Shown in pieces: positions 8,901-19,711 of a stretch of DNA of 64,000 nucleotides. The stretch lies in the NCBI GenBank assembly GCA_022788085.1, contig JALEWA010000027.1:1-64000 (forward strand). The letters run 5' to 3'. Every line of letters begins with the position of its first letter. The first letter of the stretch is position 1. The position numbers and the translations under genes are program-made. The notes beneath the pieces are model-generated. The model worked only from the letters and a program-made list of their open reading frames with translations, searched no databases and was not told the DNA's origin. This stretch comes from Lachnospiraceae bacterium. GTDB taxonomy: Bacteria > Bacillota > Clostridia > Lachnospirales > Lachnospiraceae.

Positions 8901-10127
8901 ATGTATTTAAAGAGATTTAGAAAAGGGTTTGCATTGCTCCTTGTGGTATGTATACTGGCAGCGGGTGCAAACCCTTTTGTCAGTCATGCAGACCAGGTTT
9001 CGGATTTGAAACAGAGTATTGCAGATAAGCAGGAAGCAATTGATGAGGCGAATAAGCTTAAAAAGCAATTGCAGTCAGGACTTACGGATGTAAAAAATAT
9101 TATCTCGGGACTTGAGAAATCAAAGAATAATCTGGCAGCGTATATAAGTGAGCTTGATACAAGTCTTTCATTGGCACAGGAAAAGATTCTGGAATTAACG
9201 ACGTTGATTACGGATAAGGAAGCTGAGATAAAAAAGACGACGGAAGAGCTGAATGAAGCGATTCAAACAGAACAAAACCAGTATGAGGCAATGAAGAATA
9301 GAATCCGTTTTATGTATGAGCAGGGAGAGACCATGTATCTTGAATTGCTCATGTCAGCCCAATCCTTTGGGGATGTATTGAATAAAGCGGATTATATTGA
9401 AGAACTTTCTGCATATGACAGACGTATGCTTGAGGAATATCAGGCGACCAGAGAATATGTAGAAGTTTGTAAGGCACAGCTTGAGGCAGAGCAGGTATTG
9501 CTTGAAGAAGCAAAAAAGGACGTTGAAGCAGAACAACAGGCTCTGGAAACACTGATTGCAGAGAAAGAAAAAGAAATAGCAGCATATGAAAATGATATTA
9601 ATAATCGTGAAAAGCTGTTGAAAGAATATGAAGCGGAGATTGCTGCACAGAATGCGGAAATCAAGGCATTGGAGGATGCAGTAGCAGCTGAGAAGGCTGC
9701 ACTTGCGGCAGCGACTCAGAGAAAATATGATGGTGGTATCTTTGCATGGCCGGCTCCTTCTTATACAAGAATTTCAGATGATTATGGGTATCGAATTCAT
9801 CCGATATTGAAGGTACAGAAGTTCCATAATGGTGTTGATATGGCAGCACCGGGCGGATCACCGATTCTTGCGGCATATGATGGAACGGTTGTTTCTGCTG
9901 CATATAGCTCTACCATGGGAAATTATATTATGATAGACCACGGAGATAATCTGTACACGATTTATATGCATGCATCTGCACTCTACGTTTCCAAGGGGCA
10001 AGAGGTTGTAAAGGGACAAAAGATTGCAGCAGTAGGAAGTACCGGAAGGTCAACGGGTAATCATCTGCATTTCAGTGTCCGTCTTAATGGCAGTTATGTG
10101 AGCCCATGGAATTATTTATCATCATAG
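8901..10127 (+). CDS. Coiled-coil murein hydrolase activator / M23 family peptidase (EnvC-like)
   Basis: Signal peptide, long coiled coil, C-terminal M23 domain HPILKVQKFHNGVDMAAPGGSPI...GNYIMIDHGDNLYTIYMH...GRSTGNHLHF. Confidence 0.92.
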   Translation: MYLKRFRKGFALLLVVCILAAGANPFVSHADQVSDLKQSIADKQEAIDEANKLKKQLQSGLTDVKNIISGLEKSKNNLAAYISELDTSLSLAQEKILELTTLITDKEAEIKKTTEELNEAIQTEQNQYEAMKNRIRFMYEQGETMYLELLMSAQSFGDVLNKADYIEELSAYDRRMLEEYQATREYVEVCKAQLEAEQVLLEEAKKDVEAEQQALETLIAEKEKEIAAYENDINNREKLLKEYEAEIAAQNAEIKALEDAVAAEKAALAAATQRKYDGGIFAWPAPSYTRISDDYGYRIHPILKVQKFHNGVDMAAPGGSPILAAYDGTVVSAAYSSTMGNYIMIDHGDNLYTIYMHASALYVSKGQEVVKGQKIAAVGSTGRSTGNHLHFSVRLNGSYVSPWNYLSS

Positions 10128-10172
10128 AAGATTTTTCAGATATATTTTCATTAGAAAGGTGAGTCTGTTTGC

Positions 10173-11408
10173 ATGAATGAAAAAGAAGAGAGTAGTAAAG
10201 CGTTTTGGAAAGGTCTGGTAACAGGTCTTGTTGTATCCTTGCTCATTGTAGTGCTCGCATTTACTTCTGTTAGGATATTAAAAACATTTCGGATTATTGG
10301 AGGTATAACAAAGGACAGTACACAGGAAACTGTTGCAAATTCAGGAACTGTTGAGAAGCTGTCCGTGCTGGAGGATACCATTCATGAATACTTCTGGCAG
10401 GAGGTTACGGAAGAAAAACTGGAGGAAGGTGTTTACAAGGGGGTTTTGGAAGCGTTGGATGACCCATATTCTGTATATTATACCAATGAAGAGCTTTTGG
10501 AACTTCAACAGCAGACAGAAGGAATTTATTATGGTATTGGCGCCTATATCAGCCAGAATAAAGAAGTGGGATATGTACAGATCAGCAAGGTGATGAAGAA
10601 TACTCCGGCAGAGGAAAGTGGTCTTTTGCAAGGGGATTATATCTATATGGTTGATGGCGAAGATATGCAGGATAAGGATAGCACCTATGTAGTCAGCAAG
10701 ATTAAGGGTGACGAAGGTACGAAGGTAATGATTACCGTTCTTCGTGAGGGCGTTGCAGAGCCAATGGATATTGAGGTAGAAAGGCGTAAGATAGAAAGCC
10801 CGACCGTTGAGTATGAAATGTTGGAAAATGGTATGGCATATATTCAGATCGTTGAGTTTGATTTAGTAACGACCACACAGTTTGAAACAGCTTATAAGCA
10901 GGCAAAGAAGGATGGAATGAAGGGATTGATTCTTGATCTTAGAAGTAATCCGGGAGGAAATCTTTCTACGGTATGCGATATTGCAAGGATGATGCTGCCT
11001 AAGGGATTGATTGTCTACACGGAGGATAAGTATGGTAAGCGTGTGGAATATACCTGTGATGGTAATCAGGAGATTGATGTACCATTAGTTGTACTGACCA
11101 ATGGTTACAGTGCGAGTGCATCAGAGATACTTGCAGGAGCGATTAAGGATTATGGAATTGGTACTTTAGTTGGAACAACAACATATGGAAAGGGTATTGT
11201 TCAGAAGGTAATAAACCTTTCGGATGGTTCAGCGATAAAGCTTACAGTCAGCACCTATTTTACTCCAAATGGCAATAATATTCATAAGATTGGCATTGAA
11301 CCGGATGTGGAAGAAGAGTTTGATGCAGAGCAGTATGCCTCAGGTGTTGATAATCAGCTGGAAAAGGCGAAGGAAGTGCTGGCTGGACAGATGGAGACAA
11401 TAGAATGA
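10173..11408 (+). CDS. ctpA: S41 family carboxy-terminal processing peptidase
   Basis: 411 aa; PDZ plus peptidase domain, LRSNPGGNL, NGYSASASEILAGAI, TTYGKGIVQ. Confidence 0.93.
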   Translation: MNEKEESSKAFWKGLVTGLVVSLLIVVLAFTSVRILKTFRIIGGITKDSTQETVANSGTVEKLSVLEDTIHEYFWQEVTEEKLEEGVYKGVLEALDDPYSVYYTNEELLELQQQTEGIYYGIGAYISQNKEVGYVQISKVMKNTPAEESGLLQGDYIYMVDGEDMQDKDSTYVVSKIKGDEGTKVMITVLREGVAEPMDIEVERRKIESPTVEYEMLENGMAYIQIVEFDLVTTTQFETAYKQAKKDGMKGLILDLRSNPGGNLSTVCDIARMMLPKGLIVYTEDKYGKRVEYTCDGNQEIDVPLVVLTNGYSASASEILAGAIKDYGIGTLVGTTTYGKGIVQKVINLSDGSAIKLTVSTYFTPNGNNIHKIGIEPDVEEEFDAEQYASGVDNQLEKAKEVLAGQMETIE

Positions 11409-12073
11409 AGGTAATTGCGTATATTTATACGGATTTCCCGGAAAAGTTCGGAATTCCAAGACAAAGTGGTCTTGTTCCTGAATTAAAGGGAACAATTGTC
11501 TTTGAACCGGAATATCGAAGCCCGGAGGCTGTAAAAGGTCTGGAGGGCTTCAATTATATCTGGCTTTTGTGGCAATTTGAAGGAGTGGAAAGAGAAAAGT
11601 GGTCAGCAACAGTGAAGCCACCAAGACTGGGTGGAAATAAACATGTTGGTGTTTTCGCTACCCGTTCTCCTTTTCGTCCAAATCCAATCGGATTGTCGTC
11701 AGTAAGACTCGAACGGATAGAAATGACAGACAAAGGACCGGTTCTTCATGTAGCAGGAATTGATTTAAGAGATAAAACGCCAATTTATGATATTAAGCCA
11801 TACCTTCCTTATGCGGATTGCCATATGGATGCCAGGGAGGGATTTGCAGGAGAGGTCAAGGATTATCATCTTGAAGTGAATTTTTCGAAAGAATTATTGA
11901 TGAAGATTCCGGAAGAGAAACAGGAGGCACTAATTGAGGTACTAAAGCAGGATCCAAGACCATCCTATCATTCAGACACTAATCGTCAATATGGTGTTTC
12001 TTTTGCCGGGTTTGATGTGCGATTTAAGGTGGAGAAGCAGGTTTTGGAAGTTATTGAAATTGTTTGTATATAA
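11405..12073 (+). CDS. trmO: tRNA (N6-threonylcarbamoyladenosine(37)-N6)-methyltransferase TrmO
   Basis: 222 aa; FGIPRQSGL, FATRSPFRPNPIGLSSVRL, GIDLRDKTPIYDIKPYLPYAD. Confidence 0.93.
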   Translation: MKVIAYIYTDFPEKFGIPRQSGLVPELKGTIVFEPEYRSPEAVKGLEGFNYIWLLWQFEGVEREKWSATVKPPRLGGNKHVGVFATRSPFRPNPIGLSSVRLERIEMTDKGPVLHVAGIDLRDKTPIYDIKPYLPYADCHMDAREGFAGEVKDYHLEVNFSKELLMKIPEEKQEALIEVLKQDPRPSYHSDTNRQYGVSFAGFDVRFKVEKQVLEVIEIVCI

Positions 12074-12099
12074 TTATAATGCAGAAAGGAAGGGCAGCT

Positions 12100-13509
12100 A
12101 TGAAGTATGATGTGATTATTATTGGAGCAGGACCTGGTGGCATTTTTACTGCGTATCAGTTAACAAAGAAGAGAAGCGACTTAAAGATAGCGGTATTTGA
12201 GTCAGGTTATGCTTTAGAAAAGAGAAAATGTCCGATTGATGGCGATAAGGTTAAGTCCTGCATACGTTGTAAGACATGTGCCATTATGAGTGGATTTGGA
12301 GGAGCCGGTGCTTTTTCTGATGGAAAATACAATATCACAAATGATTTTGGCGGTACTCTGTATGAACATATTGGTAAGGCGAAGGCACTGGAACTGATGA
12401 AATATGTTGATGAGATTAATATTTCACATGGTGGTGAAGGAACCAGAATGTTCTCAACAGCAGGAACAAAGTTTAAGAAGCTTTGCATGCAGAATAAGCT
12501 GACGCTTCTGGATGCATCGGTACGTCACCTGGGAACGGATGTTAATTATATTGTGTTAGGGCAATTATATGATGAACTAAAGGAAAAGGTTGATTTCTAT
12601 TTTAATAAGCCGGTAACTCGTGTTGAGAGACTGGATGAGACATATCGTATTTATTGTGGCGAAGAAGCGTATGATTGTGACAAATGTGTCGTTTCTGTAG
12701 GAAGAAGCGGAAGTAAATGGATGGAAAAAATATGCGAAGATCTTGATATTCCGACAAAATCAAACCGAGTTGACATTGGTGTCAGAGTAGAACTTCCTGC
12801 AGTGATTTTTTCCCATTTAACGGACGAATTGTATGAGAGTAAGATTGTATACCGTACGGAGAAATTTGAGGACAGGGTGCGTACTTTCTGTATGAATCCG
12901 AATGGTATTGTGGTAAATGAAAACACGAACGGTATCGTGACGGCAAATGGTCACAGCTATGAGGATCCTTCCATGCAGACAGAGAATACGAATTTTGCAC
13001 TTCTTGTGGCAAAGCATTTCTCCGAGCCTTTTAAGGATAGCAATGGTTATGGTGAGAGTATTGCAAGGCTTTCGAATATGCTGGGCGGTGGCGTAATCGT
13101 ACAACGCTTTGGTGATCTTGTAAGAGGAAGAAGAAGTACTATGAACCGTATTGAAGAGGGAACGGTACGGCCAACACTTGCTGCAACTCCGGGAGATTTG
13201 AGCCTTGTTCTTCCGAAGAGAATTATGGACGGTATCATTGAAATGATTTATGCTTTGGACAAGATTGCACCGGGCACGGCAAATGATGATACCCTTCTGT
13301 ATGGTGTAGAGGTTAAGTTCTATAACATGGAAGTAGAGATAGACGAGAATCTTGAAACAAAATATAAGGGACTGTATGTGATTGGAGATGGAAGTGGTGT
13401 AACACATTCGCTTTCCCATGCGTCAGCAAGCGGTGTTTATGTTGCAGACAGAATAATCGGGGACGGTTCTTCTGTATCGAGGAGCATCCCCCCTGTATCA
13501 GTAATTTAA
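12100..13509 (+). CDS. NAD(P)/FAD-dependent oxidoreductase
   Basis: Start ATGAAGTATGATGTG; GAGPGGIFTAYQL dinucleotide-binding motif, CX2C-type IRCKTCAIMSGFGGAGAFSDGK, YVIGDGSGVTHSLSHA. Confidence 0.9.
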   Translation: MKYDVIIIGAGPGGIFTAYQLTKKRSDLKIAVFESGYALEKRKCPIDGDKVKSCIRCKTCAIMSGFGGAGAFSDGKYNITNDFGGTLYEHIGKAKALELMKYVDEINISHGGEGTRMFSTAGTKFKKLCMQNKLTLLDASVRHLGTDVNYIVLGQLYDELKEKVDFYFNKPVTRVERLDETYRIYCGEEAYDCDKCVVSVGRSGSKWMEKICEDLDIPTKSNRVDIGVRVELPAVIFSHLTDELYESKIVYRTEKFEDRVRTFCMNPNGIVVNENTNGIVTANGHSYEDPSMQTENTNFALLVAKHFSEPFKDSNGYGESIARLSNMLGGGVIVQRFGDLVRGRRSTMNRIEEGTVRPTLAATPGDLSLVLPKRIMDGIIEMIYALDKIAPGTANDDTLLYGVEVKFYNMEVEIDENLETKYKGLYVIGDGSGVTHSLSHASASGVYVADRIIGDGSSVSRSIPPVSVI

Positions 13510-13530
13510 AACTTCTACTGCAACAATAAT

Positions 13531-13663
13531 GTTACTGTACAGACAGGACTTAGCATTTACTGCTAAGTCCGTGAGAAAACGTAGTGTAGCCAAGTAAAAA
13601 TCCATTTGCGAAGCAAATTTTGCATGGATTTTTACTCGTTACTGGAACGGAGTGAACAGTAAC
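13531..13663. repeat. Structured intergenic region with long hairpins and mutually exclusive pairings
   Basis: GGACTTAGCA/TGCTAAGTCC; AGTAAAAATCCAT(13593-13605)/ATGGATTTTTACT(13624-13636); GTTACTG/CAGTAAC (13638-13663); outer GTTACTGT(13531-13538)/ACAGTAAC(13656-13663). Confidence 0.75.
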
Positions 13664-13702
13664 ACAATAATGTGTTCGTGTTGAAAAACATGCATTAAGG
13701 TA

Positions 13703-13732
13703 TTGTGCTTTTTGCATGTTTTTCTCTATAAT
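13703..13732 (+). promoter_or_regulatory. Possible sigma-A-like promoter upstream of the flagellin gene
   Basis: TTGTGC-18 nt-TATAAT (13727-13732). Confidence 0.4.
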
Positions 13733-13785
13733 GAAAGTACAAAATGGGGTCACTGTGGAAAAAGGTTTCAGAGAGGAGTGGGTCT

Positions 13786-14538
13786 ATGAGTATTTCAAAG
13801 ATTGGTAATATTTCAGGCTATGGTCAGATAGCAAGTGGAAAGAGAATCAACAGGGCAGCAGATGATGCAGCAGGTCTTGCTATCGCGAATAAATTAAAGG
13901 TAAATGCACAGGGAACAAAGGTTGCAACACAGAATACGCAGGCGGGTATTCATGTCACTAACATTGCAGATGGCGGATATAACAGCATTATGGACAGGCT
14001 GCAAAGCATCAGGGAATTATCCATTAAGGCTATGAACGGAACGAATAGTGCATCTGACTTACAGGCAATTCAGGGCGAGATTGATCAGCAATTACTGGGC
14101 ATTGGCGAAGTGGCAAGAAATACTGTGTATAATGAACAGAAGTTGTTGGATGGTAGTATGGCAACGATGGAAATAGCGAGCAACCCAACCGGTAAGGGAA
14201 GCTCTATCAAGATGTATAGTGCTACTTTGGAGAAGCTGGGATTGGAAGGCTATAGTGTTCTTGGTGGAGAAATCAATCTTGATGCCATTGATAAGGCGAT
14301 TGAAAAGGTCAGCAGTGACAGAAGCAGCCTTGGCGCGTCTGCAAATGGTCTTGCAGCGAGAGAACGTGCAAATCAGGTAGCTTATGAGAACATGACGGCA
14401 GCCCAGAGCCGTATTGAGGATCTGGAAATGGGAAAGGCAGCCATGAATCTTCGTAAGGAGGAAACTCTGCAGGAAGTGAAGCTTGCCATGCTGAACAAGA
14501 AAAAGGAACAGGACAGGAATATACTGGGATTGTTTTAA
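13786..14538 (+). CDS. Compact flagellin-family protein
   Basis: SGKRINRAADDAAGLAIANKLKVNAQGTKVATQNTQAGIHVTNIADGGYNSIMDRLQSIRELSIKAMNG and C-terminal MGKAAMNLRKEETLQEVKLAMLNKKKEQDRNILGLF. Confidence 0.88.
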   Translation: MSISKIGNISGYGQIASGKRINRAADDAAGLAIANKLKVNAQGTKVATQNTQAGIHVTNIADGGYNSIMDRLQSIRELSIKAMNGTNSASDLQAIQGEIDQQLLGIGEVARNTVYNEQKLLDGSMATMEIASNPTGKGSSIKMYSATLEKLGLEGYSVLGGEINLDAIDKAIEKVSSDRSSLGASANGLAARERANQVAYENMTAAQSRIEDLEMGKAAMNLRKEETLQEVKLAMLNKKKEQDRNILGLF

Positions 14539-14549
14539 TAAGGTGATAG

Positions 14550-14588
14550 AACAGCCTCTGTGAAGAAATTTGCAGAGGTTGTTTTTTA
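14550..14588 (+). terminator. Rho-independent terminator after flagellin
   Basis: AACAGCCTCTG/CAGAGGTTGTT followed by T-run. Confidence 0.8.
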
Positions 14589-14745
14589 GTATTGATACAG
14601 GGGGACACTCCTTGATACACAAGAACCGTGCCCCAGGAAAAATTCCCTCTATACTTTTTCTGAATATGTGGTATACTAAGTTAGATAGAATATATGTTCG
14701 GATGATAAAAACATTATAGCTGTGGGAAAGAGGAGGAATTTGAGC

Positions 14746-16743
14746 ATGGATAAATTCATATTACATTCTGAATATCAGCCAACCGGTGACCAGCCACAGG
14801 CAATTGAACAGCTGGTTCAGGGATTTCGGGAAGGTAATCAGTTCCAGACCTTGCTTGGTGTAACAGGTTCCGGTAAGACATTCACAATGGCAAATATTAT
14901 TCAGGCTCTGAATAAGCCGACTTTGATTATAGCGCATAATAAGACATTGGCCGGACAACTTTATGGGGAGATGAAAGAGTTTTTCCCCGAAAATGCAGTA
15001 GAGTACTTTGTGTCCTATTATGATTATTATCAGCCGGAGGCTTATATTCCTTCTTCCGACACCTATATTGCAAAGGATTCCGCTGTAAACGAAGAGATTG
15101 ATAAGTTAAGGCTTTCTGCGACTGCTTCCCTGACAGAGCGAAAGGATGTTATCGTGGTAGCCAGTGTGTCCTGCATCTATGGTCTGGGAAGCCCCGATGA
15201 ATATCAGGGAATGATGCTGTCCTTGCGTCCGGGAATGATAAAAGAACGTGATGACGTGATCAGAACATTGATTGAGATGCAGTATGACAGAAATGATATG
15301 GAATTAGAACGTGGCCGCTTTCGTGTACATGGTGATGTTCTGGATATCAATCCGGCACAGGGGGGAGAGTTCCTGATCCGTGTGGAATTCTTTGGGGATG
15401 AGATAGACAGGATTACAGAGATAGACCCGGTAACGCAAAGAACTCACGCAAGTCTTGAACATGTAACAATATTCCCGGCTTCTCATTATGTAGTCGCACC
15501 GGAGAAGATTAAAGCGGCATGTGAGAACATAGAAGCAGAGCTTAAGGAAAGAGTACAGTATTTTAAGAGCGAAGATAAGCTTTTGGAAGCACAGAGAATT
15601 TCCGAAAGAACGAACTTTGATGTCGAGATGCTTCGTGAAACAGGCTTCTGTTCCGGTATTGAGAATTATTCAAGACATCTGAATGGTACCAGGGAAGGAG
15701 AGCCACCATACTGTCTCCTTGATTTCTTTACCGATGATTTCCTGATTATCGTGGATGAGTCGCACATTACAATTCCGCAGGTACGTGGTATGTATGCAGG
15801 TGACAGGTCACGAAAGACTACGCTGGTAGATTATGGTTTCCGGCTTCCGTCAGCAATGGATAACAGACCGTTACGGTTTGAAGAGTTTGAACAGAAGATA
15901 GACCAGATGCTTTTTGTTTCAGCCACGCCAAATGTTTATGAGGAAGAGCATGAGCTGCTTCGTGCAGAGCAGATTATCAGACCAACAGGCTTACTTGACC
16001 CTGAAATTGAGATTCATCCTGTAGAAGGTCAGATAGATGATCTGATTTCCAAGATTAAGCAGGAAACAGCAAACCATAATAAGGTATTAGTTACGACTCT
16101 GACAAAGCGCATGGCAGAGGATTTGACGAGATATATGAGTGAAGTCGGCATTCGTGTAAAATATTTACATTCCGATATTGATACACTGGAGCGTGCACAG
16201 ATTATCCGTGATATGCGTCTTGATGTGTTTGATGTGCTTGTTGGTATTAACTTATTACGAGAAGGACTTGATATCCCGGAGATTTCTTTGGTTGCGATAC
16301 TGGATGCAGATAAGGAAGGATTTCTGCGTTCTGCAACTTCACTCATTCAGACAGTAGGACGTGCAGCAAGAAATGCACAGGGACATGTTGTTATGTATGC
16401 GGACACAATTACCGATTCCATTCAGATTACACTCGATGAAACGAGACGAAGGAGAGGCATTCAGCAGAAGTATAATGAAGAGCATGGTATCACACCGCAG
16501 ACGATTAAGAAGGCTGTCAGGGATCTGATCAGTATATCGAAAGAGATTGCGAAAGAAGAGCAGGCGTTTGAGAAAGATCCGGAATCCATGAATGAGAAGG
16601 AACTTAAGAAGTTAATTGCTACTGTGGAAAAGAAGATGAGAAAAGCGGCAGCAGACCTGAACTTCGAAGCGGCAGCAGAGCTTCGTGATAAGATGACAGA
16701 GCTGAAGAAAATATTAAACGAAATGACAGGTGGAATGTCGTAG
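14746..16743 (+). CDS. uvrB: Excinuclease ABC subunit UvrB
   Basis: [43 protein letters not shown]-terminal UVR motif; RBS aggagg. Confidence 0.97.
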   Translation: MDKFILHSEYQPTGDQPQAIEQLVQGFREGNQFQTLLGVTGSGKTFTMANIIQALNKPTLIIAHNKTLAGQLYGEMKEFFPENAVEYFVSYYDYYQPEAYIPSSDTYIAKDSAVNEEIDKLRLSATASLTERKDVIVVASVSCIYGLGSPDEYQGMMLSLRPGMIKERDDVIRTLIEMQYDRNDMELERGRFRVHGDVLDINPAQGGEFLIRVEFFGDEIDRITEIDPVTQRTHASLEHVTIFPASHYVVAPEKIKAACENIEAELKERVQYFKSEDKLLEAQRISERTNFDVEMLRETGFCSGIENYSRHLNGTREGEPPYCLLDFFTDDFLIIVDESHITIPQVRGMYAGDRSRKTTLVDYGFRLPSAMDNRPLRFEEFEQKIDQMLFVSATPNVYEEEHELLRAEQIIRPTGLLDPEIEIHPVEGQIDDLISKIKQETANHNKVLVTTLTKRMAEDLTRYMSEVGIRVKYLHSDIDTLERAQIIRDMRLDVFDVLVGINLLREGLDIPEISLVAILDADKEGFLRSATSLIQTVGRAARNAQGHVVMYADTITDSIQITLDETRRRRGIQQKYNEEHGITPQTIKKAVRDLISISKEIAKEEQAFEKDPESMNEKELKKLIATVEKKMRKAAADLNFEAAAELRDKMTELKKILNEMTGGMS

Positions 16744-16769
16744 ATGATTGGAATCACCAATAGAGGAGA

Positions 16770-19640
16770 ATGAAAATGGATGAAAAACAGTTAAAGATGC
16801 TTCCAAAGGGCGAAGTGATTAAGATTCGTGGTGCAAATGAGCATAATTTGAAAAATATTAATCTGGATATTCCAAGAAATAAATTTGTGGTTCTGACAGG
16901 ACTGTCAGGTTCCGGAAAGTCCTCTCTTGCTTTTGATACGATATATGCCGAGGGACAGAGACGATATATGGAATCACTGTCTTCTTATGCAAGGCAATTC
17001 CTTGGGCAGATGGAGAAACCGAATGTTGAGAGCATAGAAGGCCTTTCACCTGCGATATCGATTGATCAGAAGTCTACGAACCGCAATCCAAGGTCTACGG
17101 TAGGAACTGTAACAGAGATATATGATTATTTCCGATTACTTTATGCCAGAATTGGTATTCCACACTGTCCAAACTGTGGAAGAGAGATTAAGAAGCAGAC
17201 CATAGACCAGATGGTTGACCAGATTATGGGATTAGAGCAGGGAACAAAGCTCCAACTTCTTGCTCCGGTTGTCAGAGGTCGCAAGGGTGAGCATGTCAAA
17301 GTCTTAGAACGAGCAAAGAAAGCCGGTTATGTCAGAGTCCGGATTGATGGCAACTTGTATGATGTAACGGAAGAGATTAAGCTTGATAAGAATATTAAGC
17401 ATAATATAGAAATCATTGTTGACAGACTTGTCATAAAAGAAGGTATCGAGAGAAGATTGACGGATTCCATTGAGAATGTCATGAGGCTTTCTGACGGTCT
17501 GATGATCGTAGATGTAATAGGTCAGGAGCCAATGAATTTTTCTGACAGCTTTTCGTGTCCTGACTGTGGCATCAGTATTGATGAAGTGGAGCCTAGAAGT
17601 TTCTCCTTTAATAATCCTTTTGGCGCATGTCCTGAGTGTTTTGGACTTGGTTATAAGATGGAATTTGATGTGGATCTGATGATTCCGGATAAAAGTCTTA
17701 GTATCAATCAGGGAGCTATTGCAGTAATGGGATGGCAGTCCTGTACAGATAAGAACAGCTTTACGAATGCCATTCTGCAGGCTTTATGTAAGGAGTATCA
17801 ATTTGATTTAGACACACCATTTGAAAAGTACAGTGAAGAAGTACAGGATGTTCTGCTTTACGGAACAAAGGGAAAGGAAGTTAAGGTTCACTATAAGGGT
17901 CAGCGAGGCGAAGGTATATATCCTGTCGCTTTTGAAGGACTGATTCAAAATGTGGAGAGAAAGTATAAGGAAACTTCTTCTGAAATTATGAGGGCAGAGT
18001 ATGAAACCTTTATGAGAATTACCCCATGTAAGGAATGTGGTGGCAGACGTTTGAAGAAGAGTTCATTGGCAGTTACTGTTTGTGGAAAGAATATTTATGA
18101 GATTACCTCACTTTCCATCGGAAAGCTTTTTGATTTCCTTGATACTATGGAGCTAACGGAACAGCAGAAGCTGATTGGAAAGCGTATTTTAAAAGAAATA
18201 AAAGCGAGAGTAGGTTTCTTGAAGGAAGTAGGCCTGGAATATCTGTGTCTTTCACGAGGAACAGCATCTCTTTCCGGTGGTGAGGCACAGAGAATCCGTC
18301 TTGCAACACAGATAGGCTCCGGACTGGTTGGCGTATGCTATATCCTTGATGAACCCAGTATTGGTCTGCATCAACGTGATAATGATAAGCTGCTTGGTGC
18401 ATTAAGAAATCTGCAGGAGCTGGGAAATACGTTGATTGTAGTAGAGCATGATGAGGATACGATGTTTGCGGCAGATCATATTGTGGATATCGGACCGGGA
18501 GCCGGTGAACATGGCGGACAAGTTATAGCACAGGGAACAGCAGAAGAAATTATGCAGGTGCCTGAGTCCATTACAGGACAATATTTAAGTGGCAGAATCC
18601 AAATTCCCATACCGGAAAAGCGTAGAGAACCGAATGGCTGGCTGACCGTTTATGGGGCTGCAGAGAACAACCTGAAAAACATAGATGTGAAATTCCCGTT
18701 GGGAGTCTTTACTTGTGTGACAGGCGTGTCAGGTTCCGGTAAATCATCTCTTGTTAATGAGATTTTGTACAAGCATCTTGCAAAAAGTTTGAATCGTGCA
18801 AGAACTATTCCGGGGAAGCATAAGGGAATTGATGGAATTGAATATCTTGACAAGGTCATTGACATTGACCAGTCTCCAATCGGAAGAACTCCTCGTTCCA
18901 ACCCTGCAACTTATACAGGTGTCTTTGATCAGATCAGGGATTTATTTGCTTCCACTGTGGATGCAAAGGCAAAGGGATACACTAAAGGCCGTTTCAGCTT
19001 CAATGTAAAGGGAGGACGCTGCGAGGCATGTGGTGGAGATGGTATCATTAAGATTGAAATGCATTTCCTGCCTGATGTTTACGTTCCCTGTGAGGTATGT
19101 CAGGGTAAGCGCTACAACCGTGAAACACTTGATGTAAAATATAAGGGAAAGAGCATTTATGATGTCCTCGAGATGACAGTAGAAGAGGCACTCGATTTCT
19201 TTGATAAAGTTCCTTCTATCAGAAGAAAGATAGAAACATTAAATGATGTAGGTCTTTCTTACATTAAACTTGGACAGCCATCTACTACATTGTCCGGTGG
19301 TGAAGCACAGAGAATTAAGTTAGCAACAGAACTTAGCCGCCGCAGCACCGGTAAGACTATTTATATTCTGGATGAGCCAACGACAGGACTTCATTTTGCA
19401 GATGTTCATAAGCTGGTCGAAATCCTTCAGCGTCTTGCAGAAGGTGGTAATACAGTAGTTGTGATTGAGCATAATCTGGATGTGATTAAGACAGCAGATT
19501 ATATCATTGATATTGGCCCGGAGGGCGGTGATGGTGGCGGAACTGTCATTGCAGAAGGAACACCGGAATATGTTGCTACGGTTAAAAAGTCTTATACCGG
19601 AAAATATATAAAGAAAATGCTGGAAAAGGCAAGAAAATAA
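16770..19640 (+). CDS. uvrA: Excinuclease ABC subunit UvrA
   Basis: 956 aa; two ABC ATPase modules, zinc-finger CXXC motifs, [19 protein letters not shown]. Confidence 0.97.
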   Translation: MKMDEKQLKMLPKGEVIKIRGANEHNLKNINLDIPRNKFVVLTGLSGSGKSSLAFDTIYAEGQRRYMESLSSYARQFLGQMEKPNVESIEGLSPAISIDQKSTNRNPRSTVGTVTEIYDYFRLLYARIGIPHCPNCGREIKKQTIDQMVDQIMGLEQGTKLQLLAPVVRGRKGEHVKVLERAKKAGYVRVRIDGNLYDVTEEIKLDKNIKHNIEIIVDRLVIKEGIERRLTDSIENVMRLSDGLMIVDVIGQEPMNFSDSFSCPDCGISIDEVEPRSFSFNNPFGACPECFGLGYKMEFDVDLMIPDKSLSINQGAIAVMGWQSCTDKNSFTNAILQALCKEYQFDLDTPFEKYSEEVQDVLLYGTKGKEVKVHYKGQRGEGIYPVAFEGLIQNVERKYKETSSEIMRAEYETFMRITPCKECGGRRLKKSSLAVTVCGKNIYEITSLSIGKLFDFLDTMELTEQQKLIGKRILKEIKARVGFLKEVGLEYLCLSRGTASLSGGEAQRIRLATQIGSGLVGVCYILDEPSIGLHQRDNDKLLGALRNLQELGNTLIVVEHDEDTMFAADHIVDIGPGAGEHGGQVIAQGTAEEIMQVPESITGQYLSGRIQIPIPEKRREPNGWLTVYGAAENNLKNIDVKFPLGVFTCVTGVSGSGKSSLVNEILYKHLAKSLNRARTIPGKHKGIDGIEYLDKVIDIDQSPIGRTPRSNPATYTGVFDQIRDLFASTVDAKAKGYTKGRFSFNVKGGRCEACGGDGIIKIEMHFLPDVYVPCEVCQGKRYNRETLDVKYKGKSIYDVLEMTVEEALDFFDKVPSIRRKIETLNDVGLSYIKLGQPSTTLSGGEAQRIKLATELSRRSTGKTIYILDEPTTGLHFADVHKLVEILQRLAEGGNTVVVIEHNLDVIKTADYIIDIGPEGGDGGGTVIAEGTPEYVATVKKSYTGKYIKKMLEKARK

Positions 19641-19657
19641 AGAAAATTAAGAAAATA

Positions 19658-19705
19658 AAGAAAAGCAATCCTCAGGTTCATTACTTAAGGTTGCTTTTCT
19701 TCTTT
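19658..19705. terminator. Likely bidirectional terminator between convergent uvrA and alpha-galactosidase
   Basis: AAGAAAAGCAAtCCT / AGGtTGCTTTTCTT inverted repeat. Confidence 0.7.
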
Positions 19706-19711
19706 CTTTGT

